NCBI GenBank assembly: GCA_937997345.1
Contig: CALKTD010000010.1
Coordinates: 62,001 to 126,000 of the forward strand
DNA: 64,000 bases
From: an uncultured Atopobium sp.
Lineage (GTDB): Bacteria; Actinomycetota; Coriobacteriia; Coriobacteriales; Atopobiaceae
Direction: 5' to 3'
The notes beneath the pieces were generated by a model. That model saw only the letters and a program-made list of their open reading frames with translations, had not been told where the DNA came from and ran no database searches. Positions 34,238 through 42,910 of the stretch are shown here, one piece after another; the stretch's first letter is position 1, and every line of letters begins with the position of its first letter. The translations under genes and the position numbers were made by a program.

Positions 34238-35662
34238 ATGAGCATACAGAAAAACAGCTCTTCACCATGCCTTTCTCGCCCCGTGAATTTACAAGTTCCC
34301 ACCTACGCGTTGCGTGCATTAGAAGTTCTTGAAGATGCCGGATTTGAGGCGTGGATTGTAGGCGGCTGGGTACGAGACGCCCTACGCGACTCATTTGCCC
34401 ATGATATTGACATTACAACATCGGCAACGTGGCAGCAGAGCAAAGCGGCTTTTGAGGCTGCAGACATTTCTGTGCATGAAACAGGTATTGCATATGGAAC
34501 TGTTACTGCTGTTGTCGAGAAGCACCCTATTGAGGTCACAACGTATCGCTGTGACGGAGAATATCTTGATGGTCGTCGTCCTGATTCCGTGCAGTTTGTC
34601 TCTCGTATAGAGGAAGATCTTGCTCGTAGAGACTTCACTATTAATGCAATGGCATATCACCCAAAGAGGAGATTGCTTGATCTTTATGGCGGTCAAGAAG
34701 ATTTATCTTCACGTGTAATTCGCGCTGTTGGGGAGCCTAAGGTTCGCTTTACAGAGGACGCGCTTCGCATGCTTCGAGCATTGCGGTTTGCATGCAGACT
34801 CTCGTTTTCAATTGAGGAGAAAACACATCAGGCACTTACTGAGTGTGCGCCGCTACTCTCTCAGGTTGCATTTGAGCGCATTGGCTCGGAAGTGGCTCAA
34901 ATTGTTGAGGCTGGCCATATTGCCCATGCTATCAAGCTGGGATTTCCTGTTTTAGCGGTAGCAATTCCAGAGCTCTTACCACTTCAAAACTTTGATCAAA
35001 GAAGTCCGTATCATGCTTATGATGTGCTTGAACATACTGCTCGGGTGTGTTCTGCAACAGAAGCCTTTACTGCAGGTACTGCAACGCCTGCGCTCAGGTG
35101 GGCGGCGCTTTTACATGATATTGCAAAGCCAGAAATGTTTACTACTGATGCGGATGGTAGAGGTCATTTTTACGGGCACCCAGAAAAAGGTGCAGTTGTT
35201 GCAAAGGCACTGCTCAAACGATTAGCTTTATCGCAACATTTGAGTAATGAGGTTTGTGCTCTTGTGGCATTACATGATTTTGACGTAGAGATTACCACGT
35301 CGTCACTTAGACACATGGTTGCTTTGCTGGCTGAGGCAAGTAAGTCAGATGGCATTGCTCTTGCGTATGATCTTTTGACGTTAAAACAGGCCGATGCCTT
35401 GGCAAAAGCGGTTCCATATCGCGGATATGCTGTTACTTTAGAGCGTATGTTTAGCTTATTGAAGAACGAAGCTAAGAAAGGTATTGCTCAAAGACCTCAG
35501 GACTTGTGTATTTCGGGAGGCGATATTATGCAGGCACTCTTAATTACTCCTGGTCCTATTGTTGGTTCATATCAGCATAAGCTTTTTGAGACATATCTTA
35601 TTGGAACGGTAGAAAACAGGCGAGAAGAGCTGCTTGCCCTTCTCGCCCAATTAGCTAAATAA
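34238..35662 (+). CDS. CCA tRNA nucleotidyltransferase / poly(A) polymerase family with HD domain
   Basis: From 34238 the protein has 474 residues. The class II nucleotidyltransferase core shows VGGWVRDALRDSFAHDIDITT (catalytic Asp pair), RRDFTINAMAYHP and EDALRMLRALRFACRLSF. A C-terminal HD domain follows (LLHDIAKPEMF...FYGHPEKGA...LVALHDFD). This architecture is typical of CCA-adding enzymes that repair tRNA ends. GGAAGG at 34225-34230 supports ATG 34238; an ATG at 34184 with AGGAAGG upstream would add 18 residues. The last coding bases contain two inverted octamers. Confidence 0.88.
   Translation: MSIQKNSSSPCLSRPVNLQVPTYALRALEVLEDAGFEAWIVGGWVRDALRDSFAHDIDITTSATWQQSKAAFEAADISVHETGIAYGTVTAVVEKHPIEVTTYRCDGEYLDGRRPDSVQFVSRIEEDLARRDFTINAMAYHPKRRLLDLYGGQEDLSSRVIRAVGEPKVRFTEDALRMLRALRFACRLSFSIEEKTHQALTECAPLLSQVAFERIGSEVAQIVEAGHIAHAIKLGFPVLAVAIPELLPLQNFDQRSPYHAYDVLEHTARVCSATEAFTAGTATPALRWAALLHDIAKPEMFTTDADGRGHFYGHPEKGAVVAKALLKRLALSQHLSNEVCALVALHDFDVEITTSSLRHMVALLAEASKSDGIALAYDLLTLKQADALAKAVPYRGYAVTLERMFSLLKNEAKKGIAQRPQDLCISGGDIMQALLITPGPIVGSYQHKLFETYLIGTVENRREELLALLAQLAK
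35619..35647. repeat. Inverted pair of GGCGAGAA/TTCTCGCC octamers at the 3' end of the CCA-adding gene
   Basis: GGCGAGAAG (35619-35627) and CTTCTCGCC (35639-35647) can form a nine-bp stem with an 11-base loop, ending 15 bases before the end of the stop codon. No T-run follows. Confidence 0.85.
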
Positions 35663-35705
35663 GTATTGCGCTTATAAAGCATATAGATTGAGAAAATTCC
35701 TTCGG

Positions 35706-37889
35706 TTACATAATCTTGGTATCCTCAAGTTTTTCTATAATCCAGGCATTAAGTTTTGCAGTTGGCTTTCTAAGAACAAGGCCAAGCATAAGAGAGGCTG
35801 CAAGAAAAATAGATAATGCACCAAGTTCAGAAATCCATACGTCGCCATAGTATCCTGCTATGTTTTCGTGCATTGCTGCAATGGCATGAACAAAGGGAAG
35901 AAGTGGATTTATAACTTGAAAAGATTCAGGAAGCATTTGGATGGGGAAGCTTCCGCCTGCGCCTGCAACTTGGATAACAAGTAAGAAGACACAAATTGCT
36001 TTTCCAATATCACCAAACGCATAGGTAAACGCATACATGATGTTGACAAATACAAGTGAAGTAAACCAAACACTTATCATAAAACATACAGGGTCAACAC
36101 ATTGAATCTGCAGATAGAAAAGGTCACCCAGTCCAACTAACGTGGACTGTAAGAAGCCTAGCACGCTAAAGGTAAGCAATCTTCCAAGATATGCATGACG
36201 TGGTTTTGCGTCAGTTTTCTTAAGGAGACTCTCAGTAATCCCTGTGTTAAGCATGGCAACTAAAATGATGCCACCTACCCATAAAGAAAGTGTGGTGTAG
36301 AAACCTGCCATGGCCGAGCCGTTGTTTTCAATAGGGTATACGGCGGTTCGCTTGAGTGTTGTAGGCGCAGCAATAAATTCTGCAAGATCAGATGAACTTG
36401 CAGATAGAATCTGCCTGATAGTATTTATATCTTTGCTGGAAAGTGCCTCAGAGAGTCGAGCGTGCATTAAATCAAGCTTATCGGCAAGATCAGTAAGCTG
36501 ATTTTTAGATTTAGAAAGAGTGCTGGAGAATACTGAGAGGTTATTTGCTGTTGAATTTGCGACGTTTTGAATGTCTTGAAGTGTTTGAGTTAAAGATTCA
36601 GAAAGAGCAGAAGTGTCATTAGAAACATCAGTTAGAGATGTAGAGATTGATGTGAGGCTTGTTTTAAGAGCTGCTTGGAGGTCTGAACGTGTAGTACTCA
36701 AGTCAAAAGATGCTTGTGATAGGAGCGCATTGATTTGATCTCTTTGTGTTGCAGAGACAGATATACCATCATTAATACTTTGGGCAGCATTTGTTAGCTC
36801 ATCTTGAAGATTTTGAAGGGTGGCAATGCTTCCCTGAAGCCTGGCAATTGGAGCATCAAGAAGTCCCTGTAGGTTTGCTGGAAGGGCTGCTTTAACTGAC
36901 TGAAGAGAAGTAAGAAGCGATTCATAACCACTCTTTACTTGCTCGATTCTACTTGCAGCATCTTGAATATTAGAAGCGGCATGGCCTGCAGTTGTTGAAG
37001 CATTATCAAGCGCATCATTAATAGAAGTATTAAGTGTATCAAAGCTTGCAGAAGTTTGAGTAAGTGCACTATCTACTGCTTGAGTAGCGCTTGTTGCTAC
37101 GTCATTCATGTGTTGCGTTCCATCAGCTGCTTGTAGAAGCGTTTCTTGTGCTGAGGAGAGCGTGTTGTTTGAGGACAAATCAGATGTGCTCTCAATAATT
37201 TGTTGAGCTGAATCAATAAGTCCCTGATATACACCAATATGATTAGCAGCAATTCTGAGCTCTTTAGATCCACGAACAAGAGTCTCATCAAGCTTGGTTA
37301 CTACAGAAGAAATATCAGAATCATCCGCGTTATTAGTGAGTTCACTAATAAGACCTGCGCCTACTTCAGTAACTGACTCCGCAAAAGATCGTTCAATCTC
37401 TGTACGTGCAGATTCTGCAGCTTTATCGGTAACAATAGGTGCGATTGCTCCCAGCTTTTGATTACTTAGATAGGTAATACTTGCACCATTTTCTCGGCCA
37501 GAAAGTGAAACAAGTAACTCTTGCGAGAAATTTTCTGGAATGAGGAGCGCTGCGTAATATATGCCGGACCGCACACCGTGTTCAGCGTCTTCTTTTGAAG
37601 TAATAACGTAGTGAATAGTGGTACTTTCACTAAGTTTAGAAACCATACGTTCACCAATATTGACGCGTATAGGAATAAGATCGCTTTGATATCCTGCGTC
37701 ATTGTTAGCAACAGCAATTTTTATTTCATTGGTGTGTCCGTATGGATCCCAACTACCCTCAATATTAAGCCATGCATATAAAGATGGCAGTATTACCAAC
37801 CCTACACATACAATAAGAGCAATGGTGTTGTGTGCAACAGCTTTAAAATCAGCAAGAAAAATAGCCCAAATTTTTTTCACGTTACTCAC
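35706..37889 (-). CDS. YhgE/Pip family membrane protein (second of a tandem pair)
   Basis: A 727-residue protein of the YhgE/Pip (phage infection protein) family, related in its membrane part to ABC-2 permeases. It has one helix near the N-terminus (about 20-38), then a large extracellular region (about 50-500) of Ser/Thr/Gln/Asn-rich helical repeats. Five or so C-terminal helices follow (about 525-705), with PIQMLPESFQVINPLLPFVHAIAAMHE. It shares layout and many motifs with its upstream neighbour and overlaps it by eight bases. The cellular role is not well defined; Pip is a phage receptor in Lactococcus. Confidence 0.88.
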   Translation of the reverse strand: MSNVKKIWAIFLADFKAVAHNTIALIVCVGLVILPSLYAWLNIEGSWDPYGHTNEIKIAVANNDAGYQSDLIPIRVNIGERMVSKLSESTTIHYVITSKEDAEHGVRSGIYYAALLIPENFSQELLVSLSGRENGASITYLSNQKLGAIAPIVTDKAAESARTEIERSFAESVTEVGAGLISELTNNADDSDISSVVTKLDETLVRGSKELRIAANHIGVYQGLIDSAQQIIESTSDLSSNNTLSSAQETLLQAADGTQHMNDVATSATQAVDSALTQTSASFDTLNTSINDALDNASTTAGHAASNIQDAASRIEQVKSGYESLLTSLQSVKAALPANLQGLLDAPIARLQGSIATLQNLQDELTNAAQSINDGISVSATQRDQINALLSQASFDLSTTRSDLQAALKTSLTSISTSLTDVSNDTSALSESLTQTLQDIQNVANSTANNLSVFSSTLSKSKNQLTDLADKLDLMHARLSEALSSKDINTIRQILSASSSDLAEFIAAPTTLKRTAVYPIENNGSAMAGFYTTLSLWVGGIILVAMLNTGITESLLKKTDAKPRHAYLGRLLTFSVLGFLQSTLVGLGDLFYLQIQCVDPVCFMISVWFTSLVFVNIMYAFTYAFGDIGKAICVFLLVIQVAGAGGSFPIQMLPESFQVINPLLPFVHAIAAMHENIAGYYGDVWISELGALSIFLAASLMLGLVLRKPTAKLNAWIIEKLEDTKIM

Positions 37890-40512
37890 CCTGCTTTGAA
37901 GTAGCTGATGTGTCGGGGTTACTTATAGATGAGCTGTCATCTGCAATAGAAGAATTTATAGAACTTTTTTGAGCGTTGTTTTCAGGGTTATATTCTTCCT
38001 GTAAGAGTGCAAGCATCTCGTTTTTAGAAAGCTCAGACATCGAATTTTTATAATTTATGCTCTCATTGATATATTCAATAACAATCAGATAGGCAAGGCC
38101 AATAACAATTGAAATGACCCAGACAATAAGCCACGAGAGCTTTTGAGAGGCTCCAAACATAACAACAGTCAAAATAAGGGGAAGTGCTAATAGGTATACA
38201 ATTCCTACACGTTTAAGCACGGGATATTTTGTACGGAATTTCTCGCCATTTTTCTGTACTTGGACAGTCGTAATGTCGGACTGAGCAAGTGCCGATGTAA
38301 TAGTGGATAGAGAAAGATGTCTTTTTGTGAGTGGCTTCTGCTCGTGAATCATAAAGCCAGTTTCAGAGAGTTTCTTGTCAAAGAGCACATTGATATTAAG
38401 CAGGTGTCGACGCAGGACCACTCCAATGATGAGGGCCGGAATAATAAAGCATGCGAGAAGTGCTAGCTGCGTTGCATAGGCGGTCTCAAAGTATCCACCA
38501 ATAGACTCGCGCATGGCTGCAATTCCATAGGTGAACGGAAGCCATGGATGAATAGCTTGGAAGAATCCAGGCATCATTTCAATAGGGTAGAGACCGGAAG
38601 TGCCAGGAATTTGCAAAATGACAAGAAGCACGCAGAGGCCTTTACCAATGTGCTTAAAAGCGATGGAGAATGCGTAAATAATGTTGACATATACGATGGA
38701 TTCAATAATTCCTGCAAAGATAAAGCCCGCAGGACTGACACATTGAATTCCCATAGCTAAGTCTCCTATAGTGCAAATAAGTGCTTGGAATATGCCAAGA
38801 ATCATGAAAAGAATCCAACGTCCAAAGTATGCTTGCCAAGGCGTAACAATACCTATTTCTTTGTCCGCAACTTCAAGCTTATAAATGGCAATGAGAACAA
38901 AGCCGCCTACCCATAGGGCAAGATTGGTATAAAACGGAGCAACGCTTGATCCATAGTTGGCAACTGGATAGACAACTTGATTGGTAAGAGTTACTGGTTT
39001 TGCCATGTACGCTGCAATATCACCTGGTTTCAGAGCCATGGTGTCTTGCAAAAGTTTCATAAACTCTGAACTCTGAATAAGACTTGCATCTGCGGCAAGA
39101 TTGCTAAACGTTTGAGCGCTATTGGAGAGCGAATTCTGTGTTAGTTGAGAAGCGTCTTGAGCTTGTGCAAGGGCGTTCTCTAATTGGGAAAGAATAGCTT
39201 TTATTTGAAGAAGCGTAGGTTTAATGCTTGCGGTGGTGCTAGAGAGCGTGTTTGCAGCTCCCCAGAATGAGTCATAGGCGGCATTGAGGCCAGGGATGGT
39301 TGTTGTAGCAAGAGTATTTTGCGCGTCAGCTACTGCAGAGACACTTGTAGTAATAGTGCTATTTAGTGAGTTGGATACAGAAGAAAGTGAGTTGTTGTTT
39401 GCTTCAAGATCACTAACTGCAACTTGGACTCGTACAAGAGCGGCTTGTTCATTGGATACTTGCGTTGTGAGGGTAGATATCACGGAATCAAATTGACCTT
39501 GTTGGAACGTAGGAACTAGCGGTCTTAAGGCTGAAAGTTCCTGGAGGAGTTGTTGATGTGATTGAACTAGAGACTGAGCTGAGGTAACGCTTCCTTCTGC
39601 CGTGCTTAAGGCGGTAGATACACGTCCTGTTATGGCACCTACTGCAGTGTTTGCTCTATTTGATGCATTGGTGAGCTGTGTTGAACCAACGGCAAGTGCA
39701 CTAGAGAGTTTTGATGCAAGGGTAGTAGTATTATTTCTTGCTTGAGTCAGCTGACTTGTAATGTCAGCGAGCGTTTGATGAGAACTGTCAGATGCCTTAA
39801 TGAGAATATCAAGTGTTGATTGTGTATGTGCAAGGGTTGTTTGAGCATCTGCAAGAGCGGTGCTTGTTTGTGCAAGGTTAGAAGAAATTTCGTTTAAGTT
39901 ATTGCTTGTCTGAGCAAAATCGCCAGCAAGTCCAGTTTCAGAAGAAGTTACTTGTGAAGAGATAGTTCCAGCAAGGTCAACAATATGCTCAGAAATTACT
40001 TCAGCAACTTTTGATAAGAATTGCTCATTTATCTGTGTTTCAATAGTCTTTGCTCCCGAGTTCATTACCTTGGGCGCAACTGGATTGAGTTTCTCGTTTA
40101 CAAAATATTCAATCTGAGGATGTTCAAGATTTCCAGAAATAACACTTGCCAGACTTTGCGTAAAGTTTGAAGGAATAACTATAGCTGCATAAAAACGACC
40201 TGAATACACTCCATCTAATGCTTCTTCCTTTGAAACAAAAGTCCACTGCAGCTGATTATTGTCTTTAAGCTTGTCTACCACTAAGTTTCCTGCATTAATG
40301 TGTCCTTGGCTGCCTACTTCAGCGCCTACGTCTTCAGAAACTACAGCAATAGGCATTGTTTGTGTGTTTTTATAGGGGTCCCAGTTTGCGGCAATATTGA
40401 ACCACGCATAGAGAGAGGGGATTATACAAACACCAATAGTTACAAGGACGGCTATGGGATTTTTTAGGATACGTTTTATGTCGTGTAGGAATATATTCCA
40501 AGCCACGTTCAT
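37882..40512 (-). CDS. YhgE/Pip family membrane protein (first of a tandem pair)
   Basis: An 876-residue paralogue of the next gene. The N-terminal helix (IAVLVTIGVCIIPSLYAWFNI) is followed by the conserved NWDPYKNTQTMPIAVVSEDVG and a long coiled, Thr/Ser/Asn/Gln-rich outer region (about 200-500). The membrane part has YPIEMMPGFFQAIHPWLPFTYGIAAMRE. Unlike its partner it has a C-terminal extension with two more helices (about 770-815) and an acidic Ser-rich tail. It is divergent from a TetR gene across a 226-base gap carrying a large palindrome, so probably repressed by that regulator. Confidence 0.88.
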   Translation of the reverse strand: MNVAWNIFLHDIKRILKNPIAVLVTIGVCIIPSLYAWFNIAANWDPYKNTQTMPIAVVSEDVGAEVGSQGHINAGNLVVDKLKDNNQLQWTFVSKEEALDGVYSGRFYAAIVIPSNFTQSLASVISGNLEHPQIEYFVNEKLNPVAPKVMNSGAKTIETQINEQFLSKVAEVISEHIVDLAGTISSQVTSSETGLAGDFAQTSNNLNEISSNLAQTSTALADAQTTLAHTQSTLDILIKASDSSHQTLADITSQLTQARNNTTTLASKLSSALAVGSTQLTNASNRANTAVGAITGRVSTALSTAEGSVTSAQSLVQSHQQLLQELSALRPLVPTFQQGQFDSVISTLTTQVSNEQAALVRVQVAVSDLEANNNSLSSVSNSLNSTITTSVSAVADAQNTLATTTIPGLNAAYDSFWGAANTLSSTTASIKPTLLQIKAILSQLENALAQAQDASQLTQNSLSNSAQTFSNLAADASLIQSSEFMKLLQDTMALKPGDIAAYMAKPVTLTNQVVYPVANYGSSVAPFYTNLALWVGGFVLIAIYKLEVADKEIGIVTPWQAYFGRWILFMILGIFQALICTIGDLAMGIQCVSPAGFIFAGIIESIVYVNIIYAFSIAFKHIGKGLCVLLVILQIPGTSGLYPIEMMPGFFQAIHPWLPFTYGIAAMRESIGGYFETAYATQLALLACFIIPALIIGVVLRRHLLNINVLFDKKLSETGFMIHEQKPLTKRHLSLSTITSALAQSDITTVQVQKNGEKFRTKYPVLKRVGIVYLLALPLILTVVMFGASQKLSWLIVWVISIVIGLAYLIVIEYINESINYKNSMSELSKNEMLALLQEEYNPENNAQKSSINSSIADDSSSISNPDTSATSKQGE

Positions 40513-40572
40513 GAGTACTCCTTACAGAGATTTACAAGCGTTTTCTAGGTGCTTGTACGGGCAAACCTCTTG

Positions 40573-40608
40573 TTCTCAGATTTTTGAACACTATTCAAAA
40601 ATCGAGAA
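40573..40608. promoter_or_regulatory. Large palindrome, probable TetR operator
   Basis: GATTTTTGAA (40579-40588) and TTCAAAAATC (40594-40603) are perfect inverted arms around CACTA; TTCTC (40573-40577) and GAGAA (40604-40608) extend them with one unpaired base. On the minus strand TATGCT (40617-40612) could be a -10 box, which would put the palindrome over the start of the YhgE transcript. The rest of the 40513-40738 gap is A/T-rich, with TATAGT at 40678-40683 as a possible -10 for the regulator. Confidence 0.65.
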
Positions 40609-40738
40609 AGTAGCATAGCATTTCTTGTATCTAGAATTATAATTAACTTGATATTTTTTGTTTTTTCACACAAACGTTATAGTGATACATAGGAATTAAA
40701 TTTTTGTTTTTGCTGGTATCTGATGTAATGGTGGATTT

Positions 40739-41455
40739 ATGAGCGAGAAAAACACAGATGTTGTAGCCGATGTAATGACCTATCTTGCTCACGCGCATAA
40801 CCACACACAAGAAGTTGTGGGCACAGTAGCTGCATCTGTATCACACGTAAGAGCTGAAGCTCGCACTAAAAAGAGCGCTGCTACGCGTCAGCGCATTATG
40901 CATGAGACAACTAAGTTGATGCTTGTGCGTGGAAATACCAATTTTAAAATGAGTGAGATTTCAGATCGTGCCCGTCTTTCAAAAGGTGCGCTGTATTACT
41001 ACTTTTCTGATAGAGAGGCTCTTTTGCAGGCAATTTTTGATGAAAGTGTAGATGAACTTGCAAAAGATATTGCGCACACCATTGGCAATAAACCCGCCTC
41101 TAAAGAAACGCTTCATGCAATTATTGCCCAGCTTGCCGCTCATATTTTGCCTGACTCGCCTTTGGTTTTGGCACTGATTAATAAGCTTGCTAGCTCTGAA
41201 CAGGCACTTATTACCAACATTGAAGGACCGCTTTCTCGTGTAGTTGTCCTTCTCGCCAATCAGCTAGAAACGGGAAAAGAACGCGGTTTTATTCGTCAAG
41301 ACGTTAACTCAAGGCTTGCTGCCTGCTCAATTACAGGAGCATTAGTTCTCTCAGCTATTGGTCTTATGGGAGAGCGTCGTGGTGTGAGTGATTCTGAGGA
41401 GCTTGCACAAAATCTTCTTGAGCTTACGCTTGTTGGCGTTGGAGCGGACAAGTAA
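40739..41455 (+). CDS. TetR family transcriptional regulator
   Basis: A 238-residue regulator. The helix-turn-helix (about 55-100) reads RIMHETTKLMLVRGNTNFKMSEISDRARLSKGALYYYFSDREALLQAIF, a textbook TetR N-domain. It is preceded by an unusual 45-residue leader rich in His, Val and Ala, which may mean the true start is further in. The C-terminal ligand domain is all helical. Its divergent position next to the YhgE pair, with a palindrome between, suggests it controls that operon and itself. Confidence 0.88.
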   Translation: MSEKNTDVVADVMTYLAHAHNHTQEVVGTVAASVSHVRAEARTKKSAATRQRIMHETTKLMLVRGNTNFKMSEISDRARLSKGALYYYFSDREALLQAIFDESVDELAKDIAHTIGNKPASKETLHAIIAQLAAHILPDSPLVLALINKLASSEQALITNIEGPLSRVVVLLANQLETGKERGFIRQDVNSRLAACSITGALVLSAIGLMGERRGVSDSEELAQNLLELTLVGVGADK

Positions 41456-41494
41456 TTATGCCTTTTGCATAATGCCAGTTTAACTATGTTGTTT

Positions 41495-41522
41495 AAAGAG
41501 CGCCTCTGTGGCGCTCTTTTTT
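41495..41522 (+). terminator. Terminator after the TetR gene
   Basis: AAAGAGCGCC (41495-41504) pairs with GGCGCTCTTT (41510-41519) around TCTGT, followed by T. Confidence 0.9.
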
Positions 41523-41642
41523 CAAATTTTCTTAGGAGCTACTGCTCAAAAGAGTTAACCATGGGTATAGTAAGAGTGGTTGCGCGTAGAAGAACGCAAA
41601 TATTCTGCATAAGCAGAAAAGCCATGCGTGAAAGGATAGTTC

Positions 41643-42905
41643 ATGGCACACAAAAACTATTTGTTTACCTCAGAAAGTGTTACTGAGGGACATCCAGACA
41701 AGGTTTGCGATCAGATTTCTGACGCAATTCTTGATGCAATCCTGGCAAAAGAGGCAGAGCTTGAAGAGCGTGGATACGTTTCTCCAAGTGGGGTTCCAGC
41801 TTGCTTGGATAACGTTCGTTGTGCATGTGAGACCTTTGCTACCACAGGAACTATTGTGGTAGCAGGAGAGATTCGCACTCAATCCTACATTGATGTCCAG
41901 GAGATTGTTCGTAATACGCTTAGAAATATTGGCTACGACCGTGCTAAGTATGGTTTTGACTGTGAGACCTGCGGTGTTTTGAGTCTCATCCACGAGCAGA
42001 GCCCAGATATTGCCCAGGGCGTTGATCAGTCCTATGACACGCAGGCAGGACGCACCACCGATCCGCTTGATCTTATCGGCGCAGGCGATCAGGGCATGAT
42101 GTTTGGCTTTGCTTCTGACGAGACCGATGTTCTAATGCCCATGCCAGCTTACCTGGCTCAGCGTCTGGCTCAGCGCCTCTCAGAGGTACGTAAGTCTGGC
42201 GCGGTCGAGTATTTGCGCCCAGACGGCAAAACTCAGGTTACCGTTCGCTATGAGGACGAGAAACCCGTTGAGGTTACAGCCATTGTTGTTTCCACGCAGC
42301 ATGCCCCAGAGATTGAAGATATGTCCGTCATCAAGCAGGATATGATCGACCACGTTATTGCACCTGTTATGAGCGAGGTCAACATTGCTTGGGACAACGC
42401 TGATATTTACGTCAATCCAACTGGTCGTTTTGTTGTTGGCGGACCTATGGGAGACACAGGACTTACTGGCAGAAAGATTATTGTTGACACCTACGGCGGC
42501 ATGGGACGTCATGGCGGCGGCGCCTTCTCTGGTAAGGACTGCACCAAGGTTGACCGTTCAGCAGCATATGCTGCCCGCTGGGTTGCCAAGAACGTGGTTG
42601 CAGCTGGTCTTGCAAAGAAGTGTGAAGTCCAGCTTGCTTACGCTATTGGTGTTTCTCATCCACTGTCTATCATGGTTGATACTTTTGGCACTGGCATTGT
42701 TGACGATGCTGTTATTGAGCAGGCTATCGAGAAGGTCTTTGATCTTCGCCCTGGTGCCATTATCAGAGATCTTAAGCTGCGCCGTCCTATCTTCTCTAAG
42801 ACAGCAGCATACGGTCACTTTGGCCGCAAAGACCCAGACTTCACGTGGGAAGCAACTGATCGTGTTCAGGAGCTTAAGGATGTAGTTTCCGCACTTCAAG
42901 CATAA
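41643..42905 (+). CDS. metK: S-adenosylmethionine synthetase
   Basis: A 420-residue enzyme that makes SAM from methionine and ATP. Motifs are [20 protein letters not shown] at the start, [12 protein letters not shown] (ATP-binding hexapeptide region), and [22 protein letters not shown] (P-loop). GAAAGGA precedes the ATG. The 120-base leader has small hairpins (for example TTCTGC...GCAGAA near 41604) and TATAGT at 41576, but I do not see a SAM riboswitch. It is convergent with the next gene, with five bases between the stops. Confidence 0.96.
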   Translation: MAHKNYLFTSESVTEGHPDKVCDQISDAILDAILAKEAELEERGYVSPSGVPACLDNVRCACETFATTGTIVVAGEIRTQSYIDVQEIVRNTLRNIGYDRAKYGFDCETCGVLSLIHEQSPDIAQGVDQSYDTQAGRTTDPLDLIGAGDQGMMFGFASDETDVLMPMPAYLAQRLAQRLSEVRKSGAVEYLRPDGKTQVTVRYEDEKPVEVTAIVVSTQHAPEIEDMSVIKQDMIDHVIAPVMSEVNIAWDNADIYVNPTGRFVVGGPMGDTGLTGRKIIVDTYGGMGRHGGGAFSGKDCTKVDRSAAYAARWVAKNVVAAGLAKKCEVQLAYAIGVSHPLSIMVDTFGTGIVDDAVIEQAIEKVFDLRPGAIIRDLKLRRPIFSKTAAYGHFGRKDPDFTWEATDRVQELKDVVSALQA

Positions 42906-42910
42906 CGTTT

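Noticed and set aside
41523..41642. A SAM riboswitch upstream of metK
   Set aside because: The leader is only about 120 bases, with small unrelated hairpins and none of the conserved core segments I know for SAM-I or SAM-II.
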